DNA of 10,310 nucleotides. Source: Bacteroidales bacterium (lineage in GTDB: Bacteria > Bacteroidota > Bacteroidia > Bacteroidales > Muribaculaceae). The notes below the pieces were generated by a model. That model was not told the origin of the DNA and made no database searches. It saw only the letters and a list, made by a program, of their open reading frames with translations. Location: contig SFER01000065.1 of NCBI GenBank assembly GCA_004557195.1, positions 1 through 10,310 on the forward strand, read 5' to 3'. Below are positions 1 to 7,158 of this stretch, piece by piece. A program made the position numbers and the translations under genes. Each line of letters begins with the position of its first letter. The stretch's first letter is position 1.

Positions 1-11
1 TTTGTAATTAT

Positions 12-29
12 GCCCGCCCTCCGGCAGGC
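12..29 (-). other. GC-rich hairpin in the predicted leftward leader RNA
   Basis: Read on the minus strand, the arms GCCTGCC and GGCGGGC can form seven pairs (one a G-U wobble) around a four-base GGAG loop. The plus-strand version has a C-A mismatch at that step, so the structure favours minus-strand RNA. It lies about 65-80 bases downstream of the start expected from the leftward promoter at 100-131. The loop resembles a Shine-Dalgarno core, but no start codon can be assigned because the window ends. The function is unknown. Confidence 0.35.
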
Positions 30-46
30 GACCTAAAACAATCTAT

Positions 47-72
47 AAATCACACCTTTATAGGTGATTTTT
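47..72 (+). terminator. AT-rich hairpin followed by T-run (possible terminator)
   Basis: AAATCA-CCT on the left (with a two-base bulge) pairs with AGGTGATTT on the right around a TTAT loop, and the right arm runs into a stretch of five T (68-72). In the plus direction this has the form of a rho-independent terminator for a gene ending left of the window. In the minus direction the same sequence lies in the leader of the leftward promoter and has no T-run after it. I cannot tell which role is real; the plus-strand terminator is slightly favoured by the T-run. Confidence 0.4.
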
Positions 73-99
73 CCTAATAATTTCTGCTCTAATTCATCG

Positions 100-131
100 C
101 AAAGGTAGGCATTCTTTTTGAATCCGCCAAA
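100..131 (-). promoter_or_regulatory. Bacteroidota-type promoter firing leftward
   Basis: On the minus strand TTTG (128-131) is followed after exactly 20 bases by TACCTTTG (100-107). This matches the known housekeeping promoter of Bacteroidota (-33 TTTG, -7 TAnnTTTG, spacing about 19-21). The transcript would start near 93-96 and run out of the left edge. The first ATG downstream, near 96-98, is stopped after two codons (ATG AAT TAG), so the leader is probably longer than 90 bases and the gene it serves lies outside the window. Confidence 0.65.
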
Positions 132-283
132 TTTTAGTCCCAAAATCATTCCACACCCCATCCCAAACTCTGCGGCAAAATCGCCTCGATTAGAGCTCTT
201 GCCGCCCTTTTACCTGAGATGATTCAGTCATGGCAATAAGTGGGAAAACGACACGTTATTATTATATAAGCATCAAAAATTGC

Positions 284-291
284 TATCTTTG
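284..291 (+). promoter_or_regulatory. -7 promoter element of ribD
   Basis: TATCTTTG fits the Bacteroidota -7 consensus TAnnTTTG. The -33 position about 20 bases upstream (near 260-263) reads TATT rather than TTTG, so the promoter is weaker or less typical than the leftward one. The expected RNA start is about 296-298, which leaves only about 10 bases before the ATG at 308. That is too short a leader for an FMN riboswitch, and it argues against any start codon further upstream. Confidence 0.55.
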
Positions 292-307
292 CAACATGAA
301 TACTCAA

Positions 308-1348
308 ATGAATTCTTGCGATGAACAATTCATGAGGCGCGCGCTGCAACTTGCTGCTCGCGGCTCGCAAACGGCATCACCCAACCCCATGGTGGGTGCT
401 GTGGTGGTGTGCAACGGAAAAATCATCGGAGAGGGGTGGCATCGTCGTTGCGGCGAGGGTCATGCCGAAGTGAATGCCGTGGCTTCGGTACGCGACAAGT
501 CGCTTCTCCCCCACTCCACTATATATGTTACTCTCGAACCTTGCTCCCACTTTGGAAAGACTCCCCCTTGTTGCGACCTTATCATTGCCAACCACATTCC
601 TCGGGTGGTGGTGGGGTGTGTTGACCCTTTTGCTCAAGTGCACGGACGCGGCATTTCGCGGCTGCGCGAGGCGGGCATTGACGTGAGCGTGGGGGTGCTT
701 GAAGAGGAGTGCAAGGCTATAAACAAAAAGTTTTTCACCGCCAACACACTTAATCGCCCGTTTGTGCTGCTGAAATGGGCGCAGTCGCGCGACCGCTTCA
801 TCGCTCGGGAATCCGCTCCGGTGGCTTTTTCCACTCCCGAAACCTCGATGCTGGTGCACGCGATTCGCGCGCGGTATGACGCGATTCTCATCGGTGCAAA
901 CACTGCGATTACCGACAATCCTTCGCTCACAGTGCGCTCCTGGAGCGGTAAATCGCCTGTGAGGGTGCTCATCGACCTCAACAATCGTGTCCCCGACTCG
1001 GCACGTATTTTCACCGATGGAGGAAAGACAATCGTGTTCTCTTCCCGAGGCAGGAATCTCCCCGAAAATGTCAAAGTTATCGACACTCCGGGACACGACG
1101 ACTTTCTCCCCGAATTACTCGCCAGGCTCAAGGAGGAGGGCATCATCTCTCTGATTGTCGAAGGGGGCGCATACACCTTGCAACGGTTTATCGACGCCGG
1201 GCTCTGGGACGAGGCGAGAGTCGAGACATCTCCGGTGTGTCTCGGCGATGGAATCTTGGCTCCTTCGCTCCGCGACAGTGCGCTAATAAATGTAGAATTT
1301 CTTTCAAAAAATCTAATTGAGCGTTTCGAGCGAGTTAAAAACTTATAA
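308..1348 (+). CDS. ribD: RibD, bifunctional riboflavin biosynthesis deaminase/reductase
   Basis: RibD deaminates the pyrimidine made from GTP and then reduces its ribose side chain, two early cytoplasmic steps of riboflavin synthesis. Residues ~1-140 are the cytidine-deaminase-like domain. It carries the zinc motif HAE (H52, catalytic E54) and PCSHFGKTPPC (C79, C88). From ~150 the reductase domain follows, with RPFVLLKWAQS, the substrate-binding stretch IGANTAITDNPSL (~205) and the NADPH-side motif VEGGAYTLQRF (~304). Length, 346 residues, is normal for RibD and both active sites look intact. The frame is open from an ATG at 230, but the promoter -7 box at 284-291 lies inside that extension. 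ATG 308 is therefore preferred; ATG 296 would sit at the RNA start. It seems to be transcribed alone, since the next gene has its own promoter. Confidence 0.95.
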   Translation: MNSCDEQFMRRALQLAARGSQTASPNPMVGAVVVCNGKIIGEGWHRRCGEGHAEVNAVASVRDKSLLPHSTIYVTLEPCSHFGKTPPCCDLIIANHIPRVVVGCVDPFAQVHGRGISRLREAGIDVSVGVLEEECKAINKKFFTANTLNRPFVLLKWAQSRDRFIARESAPVAFSTPETSMLVHAIRARYDAILIGANTAITDNPSLTVRSWSGKSPVRVLIDLNNRVPDSARIFTDGGKTIVFSSRGRNLPENVKVIDTPGHDDFLPELLARLKEEGIISLIVEGGAYTLQRFIDAGLWDEARVETSPVCLGDGILAPSLRDSALINVEFLSKNLIERFERVKNL

Positions 1349-1514
1349 AACGTGGTATATTATCCCTAATTGTCTTTTTTGTTATTGCCTTTTTCGAGCT
1401 AAATAGTAATTTTACGGCGATTTTTACTATTGATTATTCACTGATTGCGAAAAAACGTTGGTTTTTTTGTCAAATTTGTACTATATTTGCAGTTTCAAAA
1501 TGTTTATATCAAGA
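1349..1514. other. Intergenic region between ribD and the envelope cluster
   Basis: This AT-rich spacer contains no gene that I can see. It holds a TTTTTT run just after ribD, a perfect 8-base inverted repeat AATAGTAA (1402-1409) / TTACTATT (1424-1431) with a 14-base loop, and the promoter of the next gene. The inverted repeat is not followed by a T-run, so it is a weak terminator candidate. It lies about 50 bases upstream of the -7 box and could equally be a protein-binding site or chance. Confidence 0.4.
1458..1489 (+). promoter_or_regulatory. Promoter of the lipoprotein-barrel-uppS-bamA cluster
   Basis: TATATTTG (1482-1489) matches the Bacteroidota -7 consensus. Twenty bases upstream TTGG (1458-1461) approximates the -33 TTTG. 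The expected RNA start is about 1494-1497. An ATG at 1500 would be almost leaderless, which supports the ATG at 1515 as the start of the following gene. No other convincing promoter was seen before bamA, so this may drive all four genes. Confidence 0.6.
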
Positions 1515-3014
1515 ATGAGCAAACTTAAGTTATCTTTTTATATCCTACTCGGCATCTTGGTGCTTGCCATTGCGCCATCATGCAATTCTACATCCGAATC
1601 CGAGCCTATCGTTCCTTCGAGCAATGTCGCTGTTACGGCTTTCTCAATCAATGCAAACGATAAGTTGCTCAACAATATCGATTCGGTGCATTTCACTATC
1701 GACCTTAACGCGCGTCGCATATATAATGCCGATTCACTCCCGAAGGGTACCGATGTGAGCAAACTCGTGCTTAACATCTCGTTCCCCACTGTGTCTTCCG
1801 CCAAACTCCATGTGTTTGGAGGCAAAATCATGACCGACACAATTATCGACTACGCAACAAGCCCCACCGATAGTATCGACTGCACCGGCAACGTGGTGCT
1901 CACTGTGGTTTCGGAAGACGCTCTCTACTCTGCCGACTACGATGTAAAGGTGAATGTTCACAATCTCGAGAGCGACTCGCTCTACTGGAATCGCACTTAT
2001 CGCCGCGACCTCCCGAGCCGTTCCACTCCCCTCGCCCAAAAAGCTGTAATATACAAGGGGCGCGCTATGTGCTTCATCCTCGACACTCAAGGCTATATGA
2101 TTGCCGACATCGACAATCCCGAAGCCGGAATGTGGAACAAAACCGACCTCAACCTCGGCTTCACACCTATAGTCAATTCTTTCACAGCCACTTCCGATGC
2201 ACTGTATATCCTCGCCGACGACAACACTCTCTACACTTCGGCTGATGGTGCCGCTTGGAGTGCGTGCGATGCCAAATTCACATGGCTCTACGGCGGTTAC
2301 GAGGATTATGTCATCGGTGTTGAGCACACCGGAGGCGAACATATCGTGAAATCCTATCCTGCCGAGGGGCATTTTGCTCCGTTTGCCGCAGTTGACGGAT
2401 TCCCCGTAAATTACACATCGCAACTCGTTGAAATCACATCGAAATGGAACTCTTCCACTCAGGCTCTTCTGCTCGGCGGTTGCGACCGCAACGGCACTCC
2501 AATCGGCGCTGTGTGGGGATTTGACGGCAAAGACTGGGGAAAAGTGAGCACTTCGGGCATTCCGCCTGTGATGTCGCCCACCATGTTTGCCTATTTCAAC
2601 CACGAGGTGAGCAGCACCAATTGGGATGTAACCAAATATCCTGTTCTGCTTGCCTTTGGAGGAATTGTCGAAGGCGAGCCGACAAACACAACTTATATCT
2701 CCTACGACAACGGTGTTCACTGGAAAACAGCCGACGACCTGCTCCAACTTCCGGAATATATTCCCGCAGCATCGCAGATGCAAGCACTTGTGTTTGAATC
2801 CACTCTCACCGCCTCCCGCTCAAGCGACGGCTGGACCGCATTCCCGTCGCGCCACCTCCCGGGATGGTGGACAATAGAAGCGCTTGACAGCCGCGCCACT
2901 TCTTGGCAATGCCCCTACATCTACCTCTTCGGCGGTGTGGCTCAAAACGGCTACTTGCTCAACAATATTTGGCGCGGTGTTATCAACCGTCTCACATTCA
3001 CCCCAATAGAATAA
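1515..3014 (+). CDS. DUF6242-like lipoprotein with a beta-propeller-like C-terminal part
   Basis: Predicted envelope protein of 499 residues and unknown function. Residues 1-23 form a lipoprotein signal: K-rich start, a hydrophobic stretch from F8 to A20, and a cysteine at 23 preceded by APS, a loose lipobox of the kind common in Bacteroidota. The mature start is Ser/Glu-rich, which could favour export to the cell surface. Residues ~38-149 form a beta-rich domain. From ~157 to the end there are repeated aromatic/glycine strands (AVWGFDGKDWGKV, IYLFGGVAQNGYLLNNIWRG) resembling kelch or sialidase-type propeller blades. I assign it to the DUF6242 group from memory of the Bacteroidales neighbourhood beside uppS-bamA. 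The next gene starts one base after its stop, so they are probably translated together. TTG at 1458 and ATG at 1500 are rejected because they overlap the promoter or RNA start. Confidence 0.75.
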   Translation: MSKLKLSFYILLGILVLAIAPSCNSTSESEPIVPSSNVAVTAFSINANDKLLNNIDSVHFTIDLNARRIYNADSLPKGTDVSKLVLNISFPTVSSAKLHVFGGKIMTDTIIDYATSPTDSIDCTGNVVLTVVSEDALYSADYDVKVNVHNLESDSLYWNRTYRRDLPSRSTPLAQKAVIYKGRAMCFILDTQGYMIADIDNPEAGMWNKTDLNLGFTPIVNSFTATSDALYILADDNTLYTSADGAAWSACDAKFTWLYGGYEDYVIGVEHTGGEHIVKSYPAEGHFAPFAAVDGFPVNYTSQLVEITSKWNSSTQALLLGGCDRNGTPIGAVWGFDGKDWGKVSTSGIPPVMSPTMFAYFNHEVSSTNWDVTKYPVLLAFGGIVEGEPTNTTYISYDNGVHWKTADDLLQLPEYIPAASQMQALVFESTLTASRSSDGWTAFPSRHLPGWWTIEALDSRATSWQCPYIYLFGGVAQNGYLLNNIWRGVINRLTFTPIE

Positions 3015-3015
3015 C

Positions 3016-3693
3016 ATGCTCCGATTTGCAGCCTCCATATTAGCATTGCTCATCTCCCTCGGCATCACCGCAGGGGCGCAAGAATACCGCAGCGAGATTG
3101 GTGCGGCACTTGGCGTGAGCGGCTATCTTGGCGACTGCAACAAAAGCAATTTCCTCAAGCACCCCGGTGTTGCCGGCGGTGCCGTGTTCCGATATGTTTT
3201 CAACTACCGCATGGCGGTGAAAGCCAACCTCTCTATGGCTACCCTCAGCGGCAACAGCGCCGATTTCGACGATGTGCTCCCCGGTGGTGAAACCTACAAA
3301 TTCAACTCGCAACTCTACGACATCGGGGCGCGTTTTGAATTTAACTTCTTCAACTATGGCATAGGCTACACCTACAAACGCCTCCATCGCCTCACCCCCT
3401 ATCTCTCACTCGGTATCGGTGCCGCGCTCTCCACTTGCGACGGAAACACCGCTTTCGCCCTCTCGATTCCGATGGGTGCCGGCGTGAAATACAAACTCTC
3501 GGAACGCTGGAACCTGGGATTTGAATTTACTATGAGTAAGCTTCTGGGAGACAAAGCGGATGGCTTCTCTGCCGACTCTCTCACGGGAATCAAAAGTTCG
3601 TTTATTAAAAACACCGATTGGTGCGCCACCATGCTCTTCTCGGTAACATATATGTTTAACAAAAAATGTGTCCAATGCCACTATGTGGACTGA
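3016..3693 (+). CDS. DUF6089-like outer-membrane beta-barrel protein
   Basis: A 225-residue secreted protein of unknown function. Residues 1-21 are a signal peptide (hydrophobic core, AGA then Q22 as a likely signal peptidase I site). The mature part alternates aromatic and polar residues in short strands: EIGAALGVSGYLGD, FRYVFNYRMAVKANLS, GARFEFNFFNYGIGY, LTPYLSLGIGAAL and WNLGFEFTMSKLLGD. This is typical of a small eight-strand barrel in the outer membrane and resembles the DUF6089 family, which I recall next to uppS and bamA in Bacteroidales. The gene begins one base after the lipoprotein stop and has no visible ribosome site of its own. The C-terminal tail (KKCVQCHYVD) has two cysteines and does not end in the usual terminal aromatic residue. 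Confidence 0.8.
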   Translation: MLRFAASILALLISLGITAGAQEYRSEIGAALGVSGYLGDCNKSNFLKHPGVAGGAVFRYVFNYRMAVKANLSMATLSGNSADFDDVLPGGETYKFNSQLYDIGARFEFNFFNYGIGYTYKRLHRLTPYLSLGIGAALSTCDGNTAFALSIPMGAGVKYKLSERWNLGFEFTMSKLLGDKADGFSADSLTGIKSSFIKNTDWCATMLFSVTYMFNKKCVQCHYVD

Positions 3694-3720
3694 ACGCAAC
3701 ACTATATAAAATAGCGCATT

Positions 3721-4467
3721 ATGTCGTCGTTAATCGATAAAATAGACAAAAACCGGCTCCCTGTCCATGTGGCAGTGATTATGGACGGTAATGGACGATG
3801 GGCTAAGCAACGCGGGCTCGACCGCAGCGAAGGTCATGTCGAGGGTGTGAACACGGTGCGCCGTATCACCGAAATCGCTTCCGAAGTGGGGGTGAAATAC
3901 CTCACTCTCTACACTTTCTCCACCGAGAACTGGAACCGACCCAAAGATGAAGTTGATGCTCTCATGAACCTCATCGTGGTGGCTATCGAACGCGAAACCC
4001 CCGACCTCATCAAGAACAATGTGAGACTCTCGATGATTGGCGACTCCTCGAGAATGCCCGAATTTGCCGTTAACCGCCTAAACGCCTGCATCAAGGACAC
4101 TTCTCACTGCAACGGGCTCAATCTGGTGCTCGCTCTCAGCTATTCTTCAAGACAGGAGTTGGTTTCTGCCGTGAAGTCTATCGCAGAGCAAGCCAAAAAC
4201 GGCACATTATCTATCGACGACATCAACGAGGAGGCTATCTCCAAGTCGCTTTACACTTCCAATATGCCCGACCCCGACTTGCTTATCCGCACTGCCGGCG
4301 ACCTCCGAATCAGCAACTATCTCCTTTGGCAAATCGCATATGCCGAACTCTATTTCACCGACAAGTTCTGGCCCGATTTCTCGAAAGACGATTTTTGCCA
4401 AGCGATTATCGACTTCCAAAGCCGCGAACGCCGTTTCGGGAAAACAAGTGAACAAATCTCTAAATAA
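3721..4467 (+). CDS. uppS: UppS, (2Z,6E)-farnesyl-diphosphate-specific undecaprenyl diphosphate synthase
   Basis: This is a cis-prenyltransferase that adds isopentenyl units to farnesyl diphosphate to make the C55 lipid carrier for peptidoglycan and surface polysaccharides. The signature motifs are all present. MDGNGRWAK (catalytic D22, R26, W27) is at the N-terminus and TLYTFSTENW lies at residues 62-71. The C-terminal RTAGDLRISNYLLWQIAYAE provides R190, R196 and S198 for diphosphate binding and E209 for magnesium. Length, 248 residues, is normal for the family and there is no signal peptide. It starts 27 bases after the barrel gene and ends 25 bases before bamA, so it is probably co-transcribed. 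The pairing with bamA is a familiar envelope-biogenesis arrangement. Confidence 0.97.
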   Translation: MSSLIDKIDKNRLPVHVAVIMDGNGRWAKQRGLDRSEGHVEGVNTVRRITEIASEVGVKYLTLYTFSTENWNRPKDEVDALMNLIVVAIERETPDLIKNNVRLSMIGDSSRMPEFAVNRLNACIKDTSHCNGLNLVLALSYSSRQELVSAVKSIAEQAKNGTLSIDDINEEAISKSLYTSNMPDPDLLIRTAGDLRISNYLLWQIAYAELYFTDKFWPDFSKDDFCQAIIDFQSRERRFGKTSEQISK

Positions 4468-4492
4468 CGAAACTAACTACCTTATATATACG

Positions 4493-7096
4493 ATGTATAA
4501 TAAACTGCTACTGATATTTGCCGCGCTCCTCGCCTGCTGCCCGTTTATGGCAGCCGACGTGGCTAACGACACAATCTACAATCCCAATATCATCTATTCC
4601 GGTATGCCCAAGACCTATGAAATCGCAGGCATTAAAGTTACCGGCGCAGACAACTACGAAGACTATATTATTATCGGATATTCCGGTCTGTCGGTGGGCG
4701 AAAAAGTCGAAATCCCCGGCAGCGACATCACTAATGCCGCCAAACGATTCTGGCGCCAAGGGCTTTTCTCCAAGGTGCAAATCAAGGTGGAGAAAATTTG
4801 CGGCGAAAAAGCGTGGCTCGAAATCAGCTTGCGCCAACAACCTCGCATCAGCGAAATCAGCTACAATGGCGTGAAAAAAGGGGAAAAAGAGGACATCGAG
4901 TTGCGTCTCGGCCTCATGAAGGGAAACCAATTCACCCAAAACATCGCCAATCGCGCCGAGCAGATTATCAAGAAATATTACGACAACAAGGGTTTCACCA
5001 ATGCCGAAGTGCATGTTACTCAGAAACCCGACCTCTCACACGAGAACGAGGTGATTGTCGAAATATCGGTAGATAAGCACAACAAGGTGAAGGTGCACAA
5101 AATCTACATCACCGGCAACAAGGCTATGAGCGATGGTGCCATCAAGCGCACTATGAAGAAAACCAACGAGAACAACAGCCTCATCAAACTCTTCTCGCAG
5201 AAGAAATTCGTCCCCGAGGACTACAAAGCCGACCTCCAACTCATCATCGACAAATACAACGAGAAAGGCTACCGCGATGCCAAAATCGTAGCTGACTCGG
5301 TGGTTAATTACAGCGAAAACCGCGTCGATGTTTACCTCGATATCGAAGAGGGGCAAAAATACTACATTTCGGATATCACCTGGGTGGGAAACACCATCTT
5401 CCCCACCGACATTCTCAATAATGTCCTTGGCATCAAGAAAGGCGATGTCTATAACCAGAAGATTCTCAACAAGCGCACAAACGAAGACGATGACGCTGTG
5501 GCTAACCTCTACATGAACCGCGGCTATCTCTTCTATCAACTTGTGCCCATCGAGCACAACATCCACGGCGACTCGCTTGCCCTCGAAATGAGAATGGTCG
5601 AGGGTCCACAAGCTCGAATCAACAAGGTGGTTATCAATGGTAACGACCGATTGTACGAACGAGTGGTGCGCCGCGAACTCCGTGTGAAGCCGGGCGAACT
5701 CTTCTCGAAATCGGACCTTATGCGTTCCGCTCGTGAAATCGCCCAGACCGGACACTTCGACCCCGAAAAGATGGATATCCGCCCCGAGCCCAACCAGGAA
5801 AACGGTACCGTTGATATTATCCTCAATCTCGAATCGAAAGCCAACGACCAATTGGAGCTTTCGCTCGGTTGGGGTCAAACCGGTATCATCGGTAAAGTGG
5901 GTGTGAAATTCACCAACTTCTCCATCCAAAACATGCTCAATCCTTCGCGATTCAAAGGCATTATCCCGCAGGGCGAGGGTCAAACTCTCTCGCTGAGCGT
6001 TCAAACCAACGCCCGCTACTACCAGCAATACAGCATCTCGTTCCTCGACCCGTGGTTTGGCGGAAAACGTCCTAATTCGCTCAGTGTGTCGGCTTACTAC
6101 TCTCGACAAACCGGTGTTAACTCCTCTTATTACAACAGCAACTGGGCTAACGCCTACGGTTATGGTATCAACTACGGCTACAACAGTAACTACTACCAAA
6201 ACAGTTACGAAAACGCCTACGACCCCAACAAGTTCCTCCAGATGGCGGGTATCACCGTCGGCTTCGGTAAGCGTCTCAGCTGGCCCGATGACTATTTCAC
6301 CTTCACTGCCGAACTCAGCTACCAGTGGTATTACCTCAAAAACTGGGAATACCTCTATTATATGAACAATGGTGTGTCCAACTCTATCGTCCTCGGTCTC
6401 ACCCTCGCGCGTAGCAGTATCGACAACCCACTCTACACTCGCCGAGGCAGTCAGTTCTCTTTGAGCTTGCAAATGACTCCTCCGGCTTCGCTCTTCGGCA
6501 AGAAGGATTGGAAAGCCCTCTCGGAAGAAAACACCGTGGAGTCGAAAAAGCAACTCTACAAGTGGATAGAATACTGGAAACTCCACTTCAAATCACGCAC
6601 CTACACTCCACTCGCCAACCCCGATGGCACCTACACTCTCGTGCTCATGACCCGTGCCGATATCGGTCTCCTTGGCAGCTACAACAAATATCTCAAATCG
6701 CCGTTTGAAACATTCTATGTGGGTGGTGATGGCATGAGCGGAAGTTACACATACGCAACCGAAACAATCGCTCTCCGCGGTTACGACAATGGTGTGTTCA
6801 CCCCTTGGGGTCGTGAAGGTTATGCCTACGCACGATATGTCATGGAGCTCCACTTCCCATTCATGCTCCAGACCTCAACCACCATCTACGGTCTCGCCTT
6901 CCTCGAAGCGGGTAACTCCTGGACCAAGGTTAGCGACTTCGCTCCGTTCGACATCAAGCGCTCCGCCGGTGTGGGTGTCCGCATCTTCCTCCCGATGGTC
7001 GGCATGATGGGTATCGACTGGGCTTACGGTTTCGACAAGGTGTATGGCACCAAGGGCGGAAGCCACTTCCACTTCATCCTCGGTCAAGAATTCTAA
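4493..7096 (+). CDS. bamA: BamA, outer-membrane protein assembly factor (Omp85 family)
   Basis: BamA is the core of the machine that folds beta-barrel proteins into the outer membrane. The 867-residue product starts with a signal peptide (MYNKLLLIFAALLA...). Five POTRA domains follow at approximately 41-116, 117-197, 198-288, 289-372 and 373-449; typical POTRA helix and strand text is visible, such as AAKRFWRQGLFSKVQIKVE. The barrel from ~455 has FLDPWFGGKRPN (518-529), the conserved loop-6 LRGYD (R762-D765) and a terminal phenylalanine (HFILGQEF) expected for barrel insertion. The frame is open from 4340, but that extension overlaps uppS and lacks a signal peptide, so ATG 4493 is chosen. Two oddities are an LLAC lipobox-like sequence at 12-15 and a Tyr/Asn-rich stretch at 535-580. 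TamL-type lipoproteins are related, but the five POTRAs and the uppS neighbour favour BamA. Confidence 0.95.
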   Translation: MYNKLLLIFAALLACCPFMAADVANDTIYNPNIIYSGMPKTYEIAGIKVTGADNYEDYIIIGYSGLSVGEKVEIPGSDITNAAKRFWRQGLFSKVQIKVEKICGEKAWLEISLRQQPRISEISYNGVKKGEKEDIELRLGLMKGNQFTQNIANRAEQIIKKYYDNKGFTNAEVHVTQKPDLSHENEVIVEISVDKHNKVKVHKIYITGNKAMSDGAIKRTMKKTNENNSLIKLFSQKKFVPEDYKADLQLIIDKYNEKGYRDAKIVADSVVNYSENRVDVYLDIEEGQKYYISDITWVGNTIFPTDILNNVLGIKKGDVYNQKILNKRTNEDDDAVANLYMNRGYLFYQLVPIEHNIHGDSLALEMRMVEGPQARINKVVINGNDRLYERVVRRELRVKPGELFSKSDLMRSAREIAQTGHFDPEKMDIRPEPNQENGTVDIILNLESKANDQLELSLGWGQTGIIGKVGVKFTNFSIQNMLNPSRFKGIIPQGEGQTLSLSVQTNARYYQQYSISFLDPWFGGKRPNSLSVSAYYSRQTGVNSSYYNSNWANAYGYGINYGYNSNYYQNSYENAYDPNKFLQMAGITVGFGKRLSWPDDYFTFTAELSYQWYYLKNWEYLYYMNNGVSNSIVLGLTLARSSIDNPLYTRRGSQFSLSLQMTPPASLFGKKDWKALSEENTVESKKQLYKWIEYWKLHFKSRTYTPLANPDGTYTLVLMTRADIGLLGSYNKYLKSPFETFYVGGDGMSGSYTYATETIALRGYDNGVFTPWGREGYAYARYVMELHFPFMLQTSTTIYGLAFLEAGNSWTKVSDFAPFDIKRSAGVGVRIFLPMVGMMGIDWAYGFDKVYGTKGGSHFHFILGQEF

Positions 7097-7110
7097 CAAC
7101 TATATTCGTG

Positions 7111-7145
7111 AGAAGGACACCCGATGTGTGTCCTTCTTTAATTTT
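7111..7145 (+). terminator. Rho-independent terminator after bamA
   Basis: AGAAGGACAC (7111-7120) and GTGTCCTTCT (7128-7137) form a perfect 10-bp stem around a 7-base loop. The tail TTAATTTT is U-rich but interrupted. It lies 15 bases after the bamA stop and fits the end of the envelope cluster. The next gene starts at 7159, so an upstream in-frame ATG at 7108 would put this hairpin inside the coding sequence and is rejected. Confidence 0.85.
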
Positions 7146-7158
7146 ACACAATTCCGCT

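Noticed and set aside
86..196. Inverted repeat GCTCTAAT (86-93) / ATTAGAGC (189-196) flanking the leftward promoter
   Set aside because: It is only eight bases with a spacing of nearly 100, so chance is likely and no element structure is visible.
230..307. Extended N-terminus for RibD from the ATG at 230
   Set aside because: The added residues do not resemble RibD, and the -7 promoter element lies inside them.
134..307. FMN riboswitch upstream of ribD
   Set aside because: The promoter leaves only about 10 bases of leader, and no multi-stem conserved FMN element is visible.
1734..2783. 349-codon open frame antisense to the lipoprotein gene
   Set aside because: It lacks a promoter, start context and motifs; the sense strand has a lipoprotein signal and good context.
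4340..4492. BamA start at 4340 within uppS
   Set aside because: The extension overlaps uppS by more than 120 bases and buries the signal peptide that begins at 4493.
5036..6586. 516-codon open frame antisense to bamA
   Set aside because: It is long only because the bamA codons rarely produce reverse-strand stops. The product is a Val/His-rich sequence without recognisable motifs, and bamA itself is unambiguous.
7108..7158. Transporter start at ATG 7108
   Set aside because: It would place the bamA terminator hairpin inside the coding sequence; the family-like sequence begins at 7159.
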